From: Alphaproteobacteria bacterium
Lineage (GTDB): Bacteria; Pseudomonadota; Alphaproteobacteria; Micavibrionales; Micavibrionaceae
Direction: 5' to 3'
Assembly (NCBI GenBank): GCA_020442385.1
Contig: JAGRKE010000006.1
Coordinates: 87,653-151,652, forward strand
DNA length: 64,000 nucleotides
Positions 54,415-64,000 of the stretch are shown piece after piece. A model generated the notes under the pieces. The model worked only from the letters and a program-made list of their open reading frames with translations, was not told the DNA's origin and made no database searches. The stretch's first letter is position 1; every line of letters starts with the position of its first letter. The position numbers were made by a program, and so were the translations under genes.

Positions 54415-54978
54415 TTATTCTCCTGCGCTCTCAATAGAACCAGCGCCTGTTTCACGGTTGGCTACGATGTCGCTGACCTTTTTGTTTCTGCGGCCGGCAA
54501 CATGACGAGGACTTTGCATCTCTTGAAGAGCGTCAAAGGTCGCGTTCACCATGCTGTATGGATTGTTAGAGCCAATCGCTTTAGCAACGATGTCCTGAAT
54601 TCCAATCGCTTCGAAAACAGCGCGCATCGGACCACCAGCAATAATTCCAGTACCCTGAGGGGCAGAGCGCAAAAATACGCGACCTGCGCCGTGACGGCCC
54701 TTCACATCATGGTGAATCGTGCGGCCTTCACGCAAAGGAACGCGGATCATCTTACGTTTAGCTTGCTCTGTCGCCTTCTTGATCGCTTCGGGAACTTCGC
54801 GGGCTTTAGCATGGCCGTAACCAACACGGCCCTTACCATCGCCAACAACCATCAGCGCGGCAAAACCGAAACGACGACCGCCTTTAACCACCTTAGCAAC
54901 GCGGTTGATACCAACCAGACGTTCTGTCAGCTCAGGCTGTTCTTCACGGTCAAATTTTGGATCTTGTGCTCTCGACAT
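54415..54978 (-). CDS. rpsE: ribosomal protein S5
   Basis: S5, 187 residues from ATG 54978 (a TTG one codon upstream is in frame): [59 protein letters not shown]. Two bp before rpmD. Confidence 0.98.
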   Translation of the reverse strand: MSRAQDPKFDREEQPELTERLVGINRVAKVVKGGRRFGFAALMVVGDGKGRVGYGHAKAREVPEAIKKATEQAKRKMIRVPLREGRTIHHDVKGRHGAGRVFLRSAPQGTGIIAGGPMRAVFEAIGIQDIVAKAIGSNNPYSMVNATFDALQEMQSPRHVAGRRNKKVSDIVANRETGAGSIESAGE

Positions 54979-54996
54979 CAAATCTATCCTTTTCCT

Positions 54997-55383
54997 TTAA
55001 AATTCCAGGCCACCGTCGCGGGCACCCTCTGCCAAAGCCTTCACACGGCCGTGGTAGCGGAAACGTCCGCGGTCGAAAACGACCTTTTTAATTCCTGCTT
55101 TTTTCGCGCGCTCAGCAACCAGCTTTCCAACTTCGCCTGCCGCTTCGATATTTGCGCCTGTCTTCAGCTTTTCTTTCAGATCAGCATCCAAAGTCGACGC
55201 CGCAGCCACTGTTACGCCTTTGATATCATCGATCACCTGCGCATAGATTTGCTTGCCTGAACGGAATACGGACAGACGCGGGCGAATTTCACGCTTTGCG
55301 TTACGATCAATGTTGACGCGCTTGATCTTGTTACGTGTTCTAAAAGATCTACGCTGCGCTGCATTTGTTTTCACTATAGCCAT
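54997..55383 (-). CDS. rplR: ribosomal protein L18
   Basis: L18, 128 residues: [40 protein letters not shown] at the C-terminus (both family signatures). Slightly longer than the usual 117. Confidence 0.98.
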   Translation of the reverse strand: MAIVKTNAAQRRSFRTRNKIKRVNIDRNAKREIRPRLSVFRSGKQIYAQVIDDIKGVTVAAASTLDADLKEKLKTGANIEAAGEVGKLVAERAKKAGIKKVVFDRGRFRYHGRVKALAEGARDGGLEF

Positions 55384-55395
55384 CGCTCTTATCCC

Positions 55396-55956
55396 TTACT
55401 TCTTCTTGCCTTCTTTACGCAGGACATACTCGTCTGCGTAGCGAATACCTTTACCTTTATACGGCTCAGGCGGTTTAATACCGCGGATTTTCGCCGCAAC
55501 TTCACCAACTTGTTGTTTATCGATGCCGCTCACCTCAATGGCCGTTTGTCCTTCCATCGTCAGCTTGATCCCTTCAGGAACGCTAAAGCGCACTTCGTGG
55601 GACAGACCGACAGACAGAACCAGCGTGCTACCCTGCAAATTACCGCGGTAACCAACGCCCTGAATTTCCAGCTTTTTAGAGTAACCTTCGGTTACACCAA
55701 CGATGATGTTATTCACCAGTGTGCGCATAGTCGGCCAGATTTGACGGGCAAAGCGGCTGTTTGATTTTGGTTCAAACACGATCACTTTTGTGTTTGCGCC
55801 ATCATCATTGGCCACTTCATCCAGCTTCACAGACACTTCGTCGTGAACCAGTACATTCAACTCGCCCAGCTTTCCTTTTGCCTTCACGTCCTGACCGTTG
55901 ACTTGAATTTCAACGCCCTCAGGAATTTCGATCGGCTTGCTTCCAATTCTAGACAT
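55396..55956 (-). CDS. rplF: ribosomal protein L6
   Basis: L6, 186 residues: MSRIGSKPIEIPEGVEIQV and the C-terminal KIRGIKPPEPYKGKGIRYAD signature. Confidence 0.98.
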   Translation of the reverse strand: MSRIGSKPIEIPEGVEIQVNGQDVKAKGKLGELNVLVHDEVSVKLDEVANDDGANTKVIVFEPKSNSRFARQIWPTMRTLVNNIIVGVTEGYSKKLEIQGVGYRGNLQGSTLVLSVGLSHEVRFSVPEGIKLTMEGQTAIEVSGIDKQQVGEVAAKIRGIKPPEPYKGKGIRYADEYVLRKEGKKK

Positions 55957-55994
55957 TTTTAAAGCGTCCTTCTCTTAAACTTCCCAAACAGATC

Positions 55995-56393
55995 TTAGAA
56001 GACCTGACACAGCACCTCGCCGCCAACATTGGCTGCGCGGGCTTTATAATCCGGCATCACACCCTGAGGTGTAGAAACCACCAAAATACCAAGACCGTTA
56101 TAGAAACGCGGCATCGCCTTCATGCTTGTATACACACGACGACCCGGCTTTGACACACGGTCCAGCTGACGGATCACGCCGCGGCCTTCCGCATATTTCA
56201 GTTCAATCATAAGAACTTTCTTGTTGTTCTCACGGTCTTCAACTTTATATTCGCGGATAAAACCTTCATCCTTCAAAACAGCACAGACATTGGCCTTCAG
56301 CTTTGAGAACGGGCATTCAACAACCTTGTGAGAGGCCATTTGACCGTTACGGATGCGGCTTAACATATCTGCAAGTTGATCACTCATTGCCAT
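55995..56393 (-). CDS. rpsH: ribosomal protein S8
   Basis: S8, 132 residues: SDQLADMLSRIRNGQMA and the C-terminal ILVVSTPQGVMPDYKARAAN. ATG 56393 has GGAG 9 nt upstream. Confidence 0.98.
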   Translation of the reverse strand: MAMSDQLADMLSRIRNGQMASHKVVECPFSKLKANVCAVLKDEGFIREYKVEDRENNKKVLMIELKYAEGRGVIRQLDRVSKPGRRVYTSMKAMPRFYNGLGILVVSTPQGVMPDYKARAANVGGEVLCQVF

Positions 56394-56406
56394 GGGATGG
56401 ATCTCC

Positions 56407-56712
56407 TTACCAGCTTGATTTCACTACACCTGGCAACTCACCACGAGAAGCCAGATCCCGCAATGCGATACGGGAAATATTCATCTTACGGAAGTATCCG
56501 CGCGGACGGCCCGACAGAGCACAACGGTTGCGGATGCGTGTCTTGCTTGAATTGCGTGGCATATCGGCCAGAGCCAATGTCGCCTGAAAACGCTCTTCAG
56601 GGGAAACGCTTTTATCTTTGATGATTTTCTTGAGCGCGGCACGCTTGTTCGCAAGGCTCTTAACCATGCGGCGGCGTTTATTATCGCGTTCTATCATACA
56701 AGTTTTTGCCAT
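56407..56712 (-). CDS. rpsN: ribosomal protein S14
   Basis: S14, 101 residues from ATG 56712 ([17 protein letters not shown]); the open frame extends upstream into rplE and was trimmed. Ends [20 protein letters not shown] ... [14 protein letters not shown]-minus type, without the four-Cys zinc site. Confidence 0.97.
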   Translation of the reverse strand: MAKTCMIERDNKRRRMVKSLANKRAALKKIIKDKSVSPEERFQATLALADMPRNSSKTRIRNRCALSGRPRGYFRKMNISRIALRDLASRGELPGVVKSSW

Positions 56713-56740
56713 TTCGCTTTTCTTCCTTCTTGTTTGATTC

Positions 56741-57298
56741 TTATTTTCTGAACGGCATCTTGAAACCATCGAGAAGGTCTTTCGCTTCCGCATCGGTTTT
56801 TGCCGTTGTACAAATTACAATGTCCAGACCACGGATTTTGTCCACTTTGTCGTAGTCAATTTCCGGGAAAATAATGTGTTCTTTTACGCCCATCGCATAG
56901 TTGCCACGACCATCGAAGCTTTTATGGCTGATGCCGCGGAAGTCACGAACACGTGGTAGAGCAATCGTCACCAGACGATCCAGGAATTCATACATTTGCT
57001 CACGGCGCAGAGTAACCTTACAGCCGATCGCTTGCTCTTCACGAATCTTGAACGATGCATTTGACTGACGTGCTTTTGTGATAACGGGCTTCTGACCAGC
57101 AATCAGCATCATGTCATTGGCCGCATTTTCAATGTGCTTGCGGTCCTGTGTGGCTTCGCCAACACCCATGTTCAGAACGATTTTTTCCAATTTTGGAACT
57201 TCGTGCACGTTTTTATAGCCGTACTTTTCCTTCAAAGCAGGAACGATTTCTTTTTCGTATACGTCCTGATAACGCGCTTTTTGCTTTGCTTGTGCCAT
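56741..57298 (-). CDS. rplE: ribosomal protein L5
   Basis: L5, 185 residues: [58 protein letters not shown]. Binds 5S rRNA. Confidence 0.98.
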   Translation of the reverse strand: MAQAKQKARYQDVYEKEIVPALKEKYGYKNVHEVPKLEKIVLNMGVGEATQDRKHIENAANDMMLIAGQKPVITKARQSNASFKIREEQAIGCKVTLRREQMYEFLDRLVTIALPRVRDFRGISHKSFDGRGNYAMGVKEHIIFPEIDYDKVDKIRGLDIVICTTAKTDAEAKDLLDGFKMPFRK

Positions 57299-57310
57299 TG
57301 TTCTTCTCGC

Positions 57311-57634
57311 TTATCCAATCGTTTCGCCGGACTTCTTAGCCACGCGAACCTTCTTGCCATCTTTCAAAACCTTGTAACCAACACGGGTCGCATTGCCTGA
57401 TTTTGGATCAACCAAAGCCACGTTTGACACGTGGATAGGCAATTCTTTTTTCTCAATACCACCGGCAGAGAATTGTGTCGGCTTGTTGTGCTTTGTCACC
57501 ATGTTCACGCCCTGAACCAAAACGCGGCGCTCGGCCGTCAGCACTTTCAAAACTTCACCTTTAGAGCCCTTGTCCTTACCTGTAAGAACAACAACCTGGT
57601 CACCTTTTTTAATTTTCAGCTTTGCCTGTGCCAT
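57311..57634 (-). CDS. rplX: ribosomal protein L24
   Basis: L24, 107 residues with KOW motif ([20 protein letters not shown]), and [11 protein letters not shown]. Followed 3 bp by rplN upstream. Confidence 0.98.
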   Translation of the reverse strand: MAQAKLKIKKGDQVVVLTGKDKGSKGEVLKVLTAERRVLVQGVNMVTKHNKPTQFSAGGIEKKELPIHVSNVALVDPKSGNATRVGYKVLKDGKKVRVAKKSGETIG

Positions 57635-57636
57635 TG

Positions 57637-58005
57637 TTAGAGCACCTCCCCAGCCAGAGAAATAATTTTCATGTAACCCTTACCGCGCAGTTCGCGTGTC
57701 ACGGGACCAAAGATACGTGTGCCAATCGGCTCGCCGTTGTTGTTAATCAGAACGCACGCATTACCGTCAAAACGGATCTTTTCGCCATAAGGGCGCTGAA
57801 GACCGAATTTTGAACGAACGATAACCGCTTTGTGAACCGTTCCTTTTTTAACCTTACCGCGGGGAATAGCATCTTTAACGGAGACAACAACAACATCACC
57901 AATGTTGGCTGTGCGGCGCTTAGACCCACCCAGAACCTTGATGCACTGCACTTCACGTGCACCGCTGTTATCTGCCACTTCCATTCTGCTTTGCATCTGA
58001 ATCAT
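57637..58005 (-). CDS. rplN: ribosomal protein L14
   Basis: L14, 122 residues: [58 protein letters not shown]. Exact family length. Confidence 0.98.
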   Translation of the reverse strand: MIQMQSRMEVADNSGAREVQCIKVLGGSKRRTANIGDVVVVSVKDAIPRGKVKKGTVHKAVIVRSKFGLQRPYGEKIRFDGNACVLINNNGEPIGTRIFGPVTRELRGKGYMKIISLAGEVL

Positions 58006-58008
58006 GAC

Positions 58009-58404
58009 TTAAGCATCCTTTTTCTTCGCAGTTGTCTTCTTTGCCGCAGGCTTTTTCTTTGCTGCAGGCTTCTTCTCAGCTTTTTCCTTCGCAGGAGCGG
58101 CGGTTTTCGCCTCTTCCTTCTTCGGAGCCGCTTTTGCTTTTGGCTCAGCCTTTGGCGCAGGAGCCGCTTGCTCGTCGCCTGTAATCACGGTCCAGCGCTT
58201 TGTCTTAGAGATCGGGCGGCATTCGATAATGCGAACGCGATCACCTGTCTTGAACTGGTTTTGCTCGTCATGCGCAGCATACTTGTCAGTGCGCTTCACG
58301 TATTTTTTATAAACAGGGTGTCTGAAACGACGCTCAACAAGAACGGTTACGGTCTTGTCTGTCTTATCGCTTACTACATCACCTTCCAGAATTCGTTTTG
58401 GCAT
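58009..58404 (-). CDS. rpsQ: ribosomal protein S17 with Lys/Ala-rich C-terminal extension
   Basis: 131 residues against a usual 80-85. Core: [51 protein letters not shown]. After about residue 82 a KA-rich tail ([19 protein letters not shown] ... [11 protein letters not shown]) follows. Confidence 0.95.
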   Translation of the reverse strand: MPKRILEGDVVSDKTDKTVTVLVERRFRHPVYKKYVKRTDKYAAHDEQNQFKTGDRVRIIECRPISKTKRWTVITGDEQAAPAPKAEPKAKAAPKKEEAKTAAPAKEKAEKKPAAKKKPAAKKTTAKKKDA

Positions 58405-58424
58405 TTTTTGCTCCTAATAAATCC

Positions 58425-58685
58425 TTATGCAGCTTTCGCTTTGCTGGTTGTCTTCTTCTTTGCCGCAGGCTTCTTTGTCGCCGTCTTAGGGGCATCCTCG
58501 CCGCCTTGCTGGCTCAAAAATGTTTTAATGCGCGCAATTGTACGGCGTGTCTTGCGCATCTCAGAAGTATTTTCGAGCGCACCGTTCGACTTCTGGAAAC
58601 GCAGGTTAAATTGGGCCTTGCGGTTATCCATCAGAAGCTTCACCAGTTCATCCTTTGACTTTGTTTTCAAATCTTCGGCTTTCAT
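58425..58685 (-). CDS. rpmC: ribosomal protein L29 with C-terminal extension
   Basis: 86 residues from ATG 58685 (MKAEDLKTKSKDELVKLLMD); the upstream frame overlaps rplP and was trimmed. Core signature NLRFQKSNGALENTSEMRKT; the last 20 residues are KA-rich. Usual length is about 65. Confidence 0.95.
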   Translation of the reverse strand: MKAEDLKTKSKDELVKLLMDNRKAQFNLRFQKSNGALENTSEMRKTRRTIARIKTFLSQQGGEDAPKTATKKPAAKKKTTSKAKAA

Positions 58686-58686
58686 C

Positions 58687-59115
58687 TTATGCAGCCTCCT
58701 TCTTCGCGCCCACGCGGCCAACAAATTTCGTTTTCACAGGCAATTTCATCGCGGCCAAATCAAACGCTTCACGTGCCAATTTCTCAGGCACACCGTCCAA
58801 TTCAAACATGATACGGCCCGGCTTTACGCGGCACGCCCAAAATTCAACAGACCCCTTACCTTTACCCTGACGAACCTCAAGAGGCTTCTTGGATACAGGC
58901 ACATCCGGGAAAATACGGATCCAAACTTTACCCTGACGCTTCATGTGACGGGTAATAGCACGACGCGCAGCTTCGATTTGGCGCGCAGTCACACGGTTTG
59001 GAGTCATCGCCTTCAGACCATATGCACCGAACGCCAGCGTCGATCCGCCTTTTGCGTTTCCATGGATACGGCCCTTATGTTGCTTGCGATGTTTAAATTT
59101 CTTTGGCGCTAGCAT
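58687..59115 (-). CDS. rplP: ribosomal protein L16
   Basis: L16, 142 residues: [59 protein letters not shown] 193-bp spacer separates it from rpsC, which is unusual because the two normally abut. Confidence 0.98.
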   Translation of the reverse strand: MLAPKKFKHRKQHKGRIHGNAKGGSTLAFGAYGLKAMTPNRVTARQIEAARRAITRHMKRQGKVWIRIFPDVPVSKKPLEVRQGKGKGSVEFWACRVKPGRIMFELDGVPEKLAREAFDLAAMKLPVKTKFVGRVGAKKEAA

Positions 59116-59235
59116 TTTGTTTTTTCCGTTTTCTTATCTCGTTACATAAAAAAAATAACGTTCACATGGACTTGTAGCGCTTTTGCTATAGTTTCCACAT
59201 GGCGTTTTTAATTCTTACGACTCAAAGTCGCGCGA

Positions 59236-59264
59236 TTTATACAGTGATTACGAACCCGTTGCAA
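59236..59264 (-). promoter_or_regulatory. candidate internal promoter upstream of rplP
   Basis: Minus strand TTGCAA (59264-59259), 17-bp spacer, TATAAA (59241-59236), in the rpsC-rplP gap. Not consensus at -35 but good spacing. Confidence 0.4.
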
Positions 59265-59308
59265 GCTTTTTTACCACAAAAAATGGCGCAAACACTCGCT
59301 GCGAGTAA

Positions 59309-60004
59309 TTACTGCTGTTCACCGCGGGGCATGCCACCGCGATTATCGTCCTGGCGTTTATCGCGAGCCATAGGATCATGCTCCATGATATCGCCCTTAT
59401 AAAGCCAGATTTTGATACCGATAATACCGTAAGTTGTCAGCGCTTCGGCTGTACCGTAATCCACTTCCGCGCGCAGTGTGTGCAGAGGAACGCGACCCTC
59501 ACGATACCATTCCGTACGGGCAATATCTGCGCCGCCCAGACGACCGGATACGTTAATACGAATGCCTTGTGCACCGGCGCGCATTGCGTTTTGAACCGCA
59601 CGCTTCATGGCGCGACGGAACGATACGCGGCGCTCCAGCTGCTGGGCTACACCTTCGGCAACCAGCTGAGCATCCAGATCAGGCTTACGCACTTCGATAA
59701 TGTTCAAAGACACTTCACCGCCAGCGCGAGCAGAAAGTTGTGAGCGAAGCTTTTCAATATCGGCGCCTTTTTTACCGATAATAACGCCCGGACGCGCAGC
59801 ATGCACGTTCACGCGGGTGTTTTTTGCAGCGCGCTCAATAATGACTTTAGAGATTCCGGCGGGCTTCAAACGCTCTTGGATATATTCACGGAGCTTCAGG
59901 TCCTCGACCAGCTTCTTAGCGTAGTCTTTACCTGCGTACCAGCGTGAATCCCATGTGCGGTTGATACCGACGCGCAAACCAATTGGATTAACCTTCTGAC
60001 CCAT
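59309..60004 (-). CDS. rpsC: ribosomal protein S3
   Basis: S3, 231 residues: [22 protein letters not shown]-domain [17 protein letters not shown], and [20 protein letters not shown]. Ends with a Gln/Gly-rich tail ([15 protein letters not shown]). Confidence 0.98.
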   Translation of the reverse strand: MGQKVNPIGLRVGINRTWDSRWYAGKDYAKKLVEDLKLREYIQERLKPAGISKVIIERAAKNTRVNVHAARPGVIIGKKGADIEKLRSQLSARAGGEVSLNIIEVRKPDLDAQLVAEGVAQQLERRVSFRRAMKRAVQNAMRAGAQGIRINVSGRLGGADIARTEWYREGRVPLHTLRAEVDYGTAEALTTYGIIGIKIWLYKGDIMEHDPMARDKRQDDNRGGMPRGEQQ

Positions 60005-60019
60005 AATTCATAAGCTCCT

Positions 60020-60376
60020 TTATGCTTGCTCTCTGACAATAATTGTCATGTTTGAGAATTTCTTTTCGATGCGTGCACCACGTCCGCGGGCACGGGCCTT
60101 GAAGCGCTTCATCTTTATCTGGTTGCCCACATAAGCTTCGGCAACGACCAGATTATCAACGTCCAGACCGTGATTGTTTTCCGCATTTGCAATTGCTGAT
60201 TGCAAAAGCTTACGCACATCACCGGCAATGCGGCGCTTGGAGAACTCAAGGTCCACCATAGCGCGGCCAGCATTTTTACCACGGATTGTCTGTGCAACCA
60301 GATTTAGTTTTTGCGGCGAGGTGCGGAAATATTTCCCGAACGCTCTTGCTTCATTTGCTTTTGCTGCTTTTGACAT
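60020..60376 (-). CDS. rplV: ribosomal protein L22
   Basis: L22, 118 residues: [20 protein letters not shown] and the C-terminal [20 protein letters not shown]. Typical length. Confidence 0.97.
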   Translation of the reverse strand: MSKAAKANEARAFGKYFRTSPQKLNLVAQTIRGKNAGRAMVDLEFSKRRIAGDVRKLLQSAIANAENNHGLDVDNLVVAEAYVGNQIKMKRFKARARGRGARIEKKFSNMTIIVREQA

Positions 60377-60391
60377 TGTTAATTATCCTTC

Positions 60392-60658
60392 TTACTTCTT
60401 ATCAACACCGTGACCGCGATAGCTGCGGGTTGGTGCGAATTCACCAAGCTTATGGCCGATCATCTGGTCTGTTACCAAAACCGGGATGAACTTGTTACCG
60501 TTGTGAACACCAAATGTCAGGCCAACAAAATTCGGTAAAATTGTTGAGCTGCGTGACCATGTTTTGATCACAGTGCCTTTACCAGCTGAACGGGCCTCTT
60601 CGACCTTCTTCAGAAGGCTTTTCTTTACAAACGGTCCTTTCCAAACACTACGTGCCAT
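60392..60658 (-). CDS. rpsS: ribosomal protein S19
   Basis: S19, 88 residues: [20 protein letters not shown] and [20 protein letters not shown]. Typical length. Confidence 0.98.
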   Translation of the reverse strand: MARSVWKGPFVKKSLLKKVEEARSAGKGTVIKTWSRSSTILPNFVGLTFGVHNGNKFIPVLVTDQMIGHKLGEFAPTRSYRGHGVDKK

Positions 60659-60672
60659 TGCTCATAAGCTCC

Positions 60673-61503
60673 TTATTTCTTCGATTTACGGCGACGAACA
60701 ATATACTTATCAGTCGCTTTGTTCTTACGTGTCTTGTAACCCTTGGTCGGCTTACCTGTTGGTGTCACTGGGTGACGACCACCAGAAGTACGACCCTCAC
60801 CACCACCATGTGGGTGATCAACAGGGTTCATAACCACACCGCGTGTATGCGGGCGACGGCCCTTCCAGCGGTTACGGCCGGCTTTACCCATATTGGTGTT
60901 CATGTGGTCCGGGTTTGATACAGCGCCGACAGTCGCCATACACTCACCGCGTACAATACGCAACTCGCCCGATGTCAGCTTAATCTGGGCATAGCCCTGA
61001 TCACGACCAACCAATTGAGCATACGCACCAGCGGCGCGCACCATTTGGCCGCCCTTACCGGGCTTCATTTCGATATTGTGAATGATTGTACCAACAGGCA
61101 TTGCGCGCAAAGGCATCGCATTACCCGGTTTCACATCCACTTTTGCACCGGCAACAACTTTATCACCAACATTCAGGCGCTGCGGCGCAAGAATATAGGC
61201 CAGTTCGCCGTCTGTATATTTGATCAAAGCAATGAAGGCCGTGCGGTTCGGGTCATACTCGATACGCTCAACAGTCGCTTCCATATCCCATTTTGTGCGC
61301 TTCCAGTCGATTACACGGTAACGGCGCTTGTGTCCGCCGCCTGTGTTACGGGCTGTCAAACGGCCCATATTGTTACGACCGCCCGATTTTGTCAGACCTT
61401 CGGTCAATGACTTCTCAGGCTTGCCTTTATGAAGCTGTGTACGATCGATCTGGACCAATGTCCGCTGACCGGGCGTAATAGGGTTAAATTTCTTCAGTGC
61501 CAT
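60673..61503 (-). CDS. rplB: ribosomal protein L2
   Basis: L2, 276 residues: [40 protein letters not shown], the conserved [20 protein letters not shown] block and the basic C-terminus [19 protein letters not shown]. Confidence 0.99.
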   Translation of the reverse strand: MALKKFNPITPGQRTLVQIDRTQLHKGKPEKSLTEGLTKSGGRNNMGRLTARNTGGGHKRRYRVIDWKRTKWDMEATVERIEYDPNRTAFIALIKYTDGELAYILAPQRLNVGDKVVAGAKVDVKPGNAMPLRAMPVGTIIHNIEMKPGKGGQMVRAAGAYAQLVGRDQGYAQIKLTSGELRIVRGECMATVGAVSNPDHMNTNMGKAGRNRWKGRRPHTRGVVMNPVDHPHGGGEGRTSGGRHPVTPTGKPTKGYKTRKNKATDKYIVRRRKSKK

Positions 61504-61556
61504 TTTCTTCTTCCTTTAATTGCCCGTTCTCGGCGGACCACCATAGTTAAAAATCT

Positions 61557-61871
61557 TTAAATTCCTGTTCCTGTGTCGATAACCTGACCGTCTTCCAGCG
61601 TCACAACCGCTTTCTTGAAGTCAGATTGACGACCAGCAATGCCGCGGAAACGCTTGTTCTTGCCCTTTTGGATCAGCGTATTCACGCCCTTCACTTTAAC
61701 ATCGAACAATGTCTCAACAGCTTCCTTAATGCGCGGCTTTGTCGCGGATTTAGGAACGCGGAATGTAATCTGATTGTGCTCAGAACCCATCGTGGCTTTT
61801 TCAGTCACGTGCGGGTATGAGATAATTTCATACATCCATTCTTTTGCTTCTGTTTTCTTTTTCGCAGCCAT
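61557..61871 (-). CDS. rplW: ribosomal protein L23
   Basis: L23, 104 residues: [40 protein letters not shown]. Typical length; 4 bp upstream of rplD end. Confidence 0.97.
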   Translation of the reverse strand: MAAKKKTEAKEWMYEIISYPHVTEKATMGSEHNQITFRVPKSATKPRIKEAVETLFDVKVKGVNTLIQKGKNKRFRGIAGRQSDFKKAVVTLEDGQVIDTGTGI

Positions 61872-61875
61872 CGTC

Positions 61876-62499
61876 TTAGCCTTTCAATTTCTCGGTCAGG
61901 TCGTTTACCGCATCCTTTGTCAGGATCAGCGTGTCACGACGCAAAATGTCATACACATTCGCACCACCTGATGTCAGCACATCAATACGCGGCAGGTTCG
62001 CTGTCGCACGGGCGAAGTTCACATCAATCTCAGCGCCGCCAACAATCAAAGCTGACTCAAAGCCGAATTTCGCAAGCGCCGCCGCCATAGGCTTGGTCTT
62101 GTGATCTTTTGCTTTTGCATCATCCAGAATAATCAACTTGCCCTGGGCGGCCTTGCTGGAGAGCGCCGTTTTCATCGCCAATTGACGAACCTTCTTCGGC
62201 AGCTTTGTAGAATGGTCGCGAACAACAGGGCCGTGTGGACGCGCACCGCCGCGGTCTTGGGTACGCTTCAGGTCACCAGCACGCGCACGGCCAGTCCCTT
62301 TTTGCGACCAAGGTTTTTTACCTGTACCGCTTACTTCTTCACGCGTTTGCACTTTGTGCGTTCCCGCGCGGGCCTTGTTGCGTTGATATTTCACCATCTG
62401 GTGCAAAACATCGTCACGCACTTCAACACCAAATACGGCCGCGTCCAGTGTAATTTCACCAGCTGCTTTGCCTTCTAATGTTTTTACAGCGACTTTCAT
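61876..62499 (-). CDS. rplD: ribosomal protein L4
   Basis: L4, 207 residues: [60 protein letters not shown] (the extended loop). Two bp after rplC. Confidence 0.98.
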   Translation of the reverse strand: MKVAVKTLEGKAAGEITLDAAVFGVEVRDDVLHQMVKYQRNKARAGTHKVQTREEVSGTGKKPWSQKGTGRARAGDLKRTQDRGGARPHGPVVRDHSTKLPKKVRQLAMKTALSSKAAQGKLIILDDAKAKDHKTKPMAAALAKFGFESALIVGGAEIDVNFARATANLPRIDVLTSGGANVYDILRRDTLILTKDAVNDLTEKLKG

Positions 62500-62501
62500 G
62501 A

Positions 62502-63446
62502 TTAGTCTTCCTTCTTCTCATCTTGAGCAGCGTCTGCTTCGGGAGCGGCTTCAGCTTTTTCTTCTGCTGGAGCGTCTTCGGCTTTGGCTTCTTCAGTATT
62601 GGCTTCAGGCTGTGCTTCTTCTTGCGCAGGAGTCTCTTCAGCTGCTGGAGTCGGAGCGGCTTCTTGTGCTGGAACCTCTTCCGCAGCCTGTGCCTCAGCA
62701 TTCGCCGCAGCTTCTTCAGCTTTTGCTTCTTCTTCAGCAGCCTTTTCAGCATCCTTCATGGCGGCCAAACCATCTGCACGCAGACCGGCAGGCAGTGGAA
62801 CACCTTCAGGTGCAGGCTTTTTCACAGCATCGCTGATCAGAACCCAACCGCTCTTGGCACCTGGGACAGCGCCCCGTACCAAAATCAGATTGTCTTCCAC
62901 ATCAACAGCAACAATTTGCAAGTTCTGTGTCGTCACGCGCTCATCGCCCATGTGACCGGCCATTTTCTTACCTTTGAAAACTTTACCAGGATCCTGACAC
63001 TGACCCGTTGAACCGTGTGCACGGTGAGAGATAGACACACCGTGAGAGGCGCGCATACCACCAAAGTTGTGACGCTTCATCGCACCGGCAAAACCTTTAC
63101 CGATCGACTGGCCAACCACATCAACGAACTGACCGGCAACGAAGTGGTTCGCACCAAGCTCCGCACCAACTTCCAAAACGTTCTCATTGGAGACGCGGAA
63201 TTCAGCAAGCTTTTTCTTAGGCTCAACCTTCGCTTTGGCAAAGTGACCACGGTTGGCTTTGCTTGTGCGCTTCACTTTGGCTTTACCAGCACCCAGCTGA
63301 ACGGCAACATAACCATCTTTTTCTTCACTGCGGACGGCAACCACCTGGCATTCATCCACCTTCAGAACTGTCACAGGAACATGACGACCATCCGCATCAA
63401 AGACGCGTGTCATCCCTTCCTTACGTGCAATCAATCCTGTTCTCAT
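62502..63446 (-). CDS. rplC: ribosomal protein L3 with acidic C-terminal extension
   Basis: 314 residues against about 205-215 usual. Core: [20 protein letters not shown], and the L3 signature [40 protein letters not shown]. After about residue 225 the chain is Ala/Glu low complexity ([19 protein letters not shown] ... AAQDEKKED). The tail is acidic, unlike the basic tails of S17, L29 and L30. Confidence 0.95.
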   Translation of the reverse strand: MRTGLIARKEGMTRVFDADGRHVPVTVLKVDECQVVAVRSEEKDGYVAVQLGAGKAKVKRTSKANRGHFAKAKVEPKKKLAEFRVSNENVLEVGAELGANHFVAGQFVDVVGQSIGKGFAGAMKRHNFGGMRASHGVSISHRAHGSTGQCQDPGKVFKGKKMAGHMGDERVTTQNLQIVAVDVEDNLILVRGAVPGAKSGWVLISDAVKKPAPEGVPLPAGLRADGLAAMKDAEKAAEEEAKAEEAAANAEAQAAEEVPAQEAAPTPAAEETPAQEEAQPEANTEEAKAEDAPAEEKAEAAPEADAAQDEKKED

Positions 63447-63511
63447 TTTCTTTCTTCCTTTCCAGAGGTTGCCTTTCTATCAGCAACGTAGAGTCAAATG
63501 CTTTACCTAAA

Positions 63512-63841
63512 TTACGCTGCGGCTGGCACTTGACCGATTTTAATTTCAACATCCACACCAGCAGGCAAATCCAGCTTCATCAAAGCGTCGATTGTCTGCG
63601 GGGTTGGGTCCTCAATATCCAAAAGTCTTTTGTGCGTGCGCATCTCAAACTGCTCCTGGGAGCCTTTATTGACGTGCGGAGAGCGTATCACAGAAAATCT
63701 CTTGATGCGGTTCGGCAAAGGCACCGGACCACGAACCGCAGCGCCTGTGCGCTTGGCCGTGTTCACGATCTCCGCGGACGCTGTGTCCAGAATGCGGTGA
63801 TCAAACGCTTTTAATGTGATCCGAATGCTTTGCGTATCCAT
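63512..63841 (-). CDS. rpsJ: ribosomal protein S10
   Basis: S10, 109 residues: [60 protein letters not shown]. First gene of the S10 cluster; SD AGAAGGA 10 nt upstream. Confidence 0.98.
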   Translation of the reverse strand: MDTQSIRITLKAFDHRILDTASAEIVNTAKRTGAAVRGPVPLPNRIKRFSVIRSPHVNKGSQEQFEMRTHKRLLDIEDPTPQTIDALMKLDLPAGVDVEIKIGQVPAAA

Positions 63842-63874
63842 ATCTAAATTCCTTCTTCTACGCTCTATCTACAC

Positions 63875-64000
63875 TTACTCAACGATCTTGGAGACAACGC
63901 CTGCGCCGACGGTTCTGCCGCCTTCGCGGATAGCGAAGCGCAGACCTTCGTTCATGGCGATTGGAGCGATCAATGTCACTTCCATGCCATTGATGTTATC
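63875..64000 (-). CDS. tuf: elongation factor Tu, C-terminal end (cut by window edge)
   Basis: Forty-one residues plus stop, from GDN-like [20 protein letters not shown] to [21 protein letters not shown], the unmistakable EF-Tu domain 3 ending. The N-terminus lies beyond the window. It is 33 bp upstream of rpsJ, the usual str-S10 junction. Confidence 0.97.
   Translation of the reverse strand, partial: DNINGMEVTLIAPIAMNEGLRFAIREGGRTVGAGVVSKIVE

Noticed and set aside
59199..59402. Plus-strand ORF of 67 codons in the rpsC-rplP gap
   Set aside because: Half of it is antisense to rpsC, it lacks an SD and resembles nothing.
1..64000. CRISPR array, insertion sequence, rRNA or tRNA gene
   Set aside because: No regularly spaced direct repeats, no transposase-like frame and no recognisable structural RNA were seen on reading; a tRNAscan and Rfam search would be decisive.

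Overview
The window is about 64 kb of an alphaproteobacterial chromosome of roughly 50% GC. The evidence is the gene content: an aa3-type oxidase subunit IV peptide, an ETF-ubiquinone oxidoreductase, a PodJ-like polar-factor architecture, a SapC-family protein, a fused CysN-CysC, and an S10-spc-alpha ribosomal cluster without rpmJ or infA between secY and rpsM. I cannot place it more closely than that; a Micavibrio- or Rhodospirillales-like lineage would fit but is a guess. It is compact: seven convergent gene pairs have stops within 6 bp of each other or overlapping. I saw no rRNA, tRNA, CRISPR array or insertion sequence.

Layout. 1-5.3 kb: purM (5' cut), purN, a 48-residue oxidase subunit IV, a hybrid histidine kinase, ndk. 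5.5-12.3 kb: an unknown AT-rich gene, alaS, a lytic transglycosylase, a family 4-like uracil-DNA glycosylase. 12.3-19 kb: ETF-QO, a TPR lipoprotein, ispE, a PodJ-like Sel1/peptidoglycan-binding protein. 19-30 kb: a surface-structure region with a TPR-sulfotransferase, two secreted DUF4402-like (pilin-like) proteins, a SET-like protein, a PapD-type chaperone, an usher-like outer-membrane protein ending in an AMIN domain, and an AMIN lipoprotein. 29.9-31.4 kb: three small phage-type regulators. 31.4-36.3 kb: cysQ, cysNC, cysD and ugd. 36.5-46.8 kb: SapC-like protein, a helix-turn-helix coiled-coil protein, Cys-rich secreted proteins, an acyl-CoA dehydrogenase, a soluble SLT protein, a TrmN6-like methylase, a single-chain GlyRS, a small orphan gene with a textbook promoter and terminator, and a DegP/HtrA-type protease. 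46.8-48.5 kb: panB-panC. 48.5-64 kb, all minus strand: rplQ-rpoA-rpsK-rpsM, adk-secY, the spc and S10 clusters, and the end of tuf.

How genes work together. CysD and CysNC make APS and PAPS, CysQ removes PAP, and the TPR-sulfotransferase could consume PAPS, so the window holds a plausible sulfation module; ugd supplies UDP-glucuronate for surface polymers. The chaperone, usher and two pilin-like proteins look like a chaperone-usher fibre system, with two AMIN-domain proteins that may tie it to peptidoglycan. The usher gene has its own upstream region with a consensus DnaA box and five GANTC sites in 90 bp, suggesting cell-cycle control. Other unusual points are a palindromic repeat read in frame inside panC, a related pair of about 50-bp repeats between ribosomal operons, terminator-like hairpins between rplO and secY, low-complexity tails on several ribosomal proteins, an S24-type repressor lacking both catalytic residues, and a UDG lacking the usual cluster cysteines.
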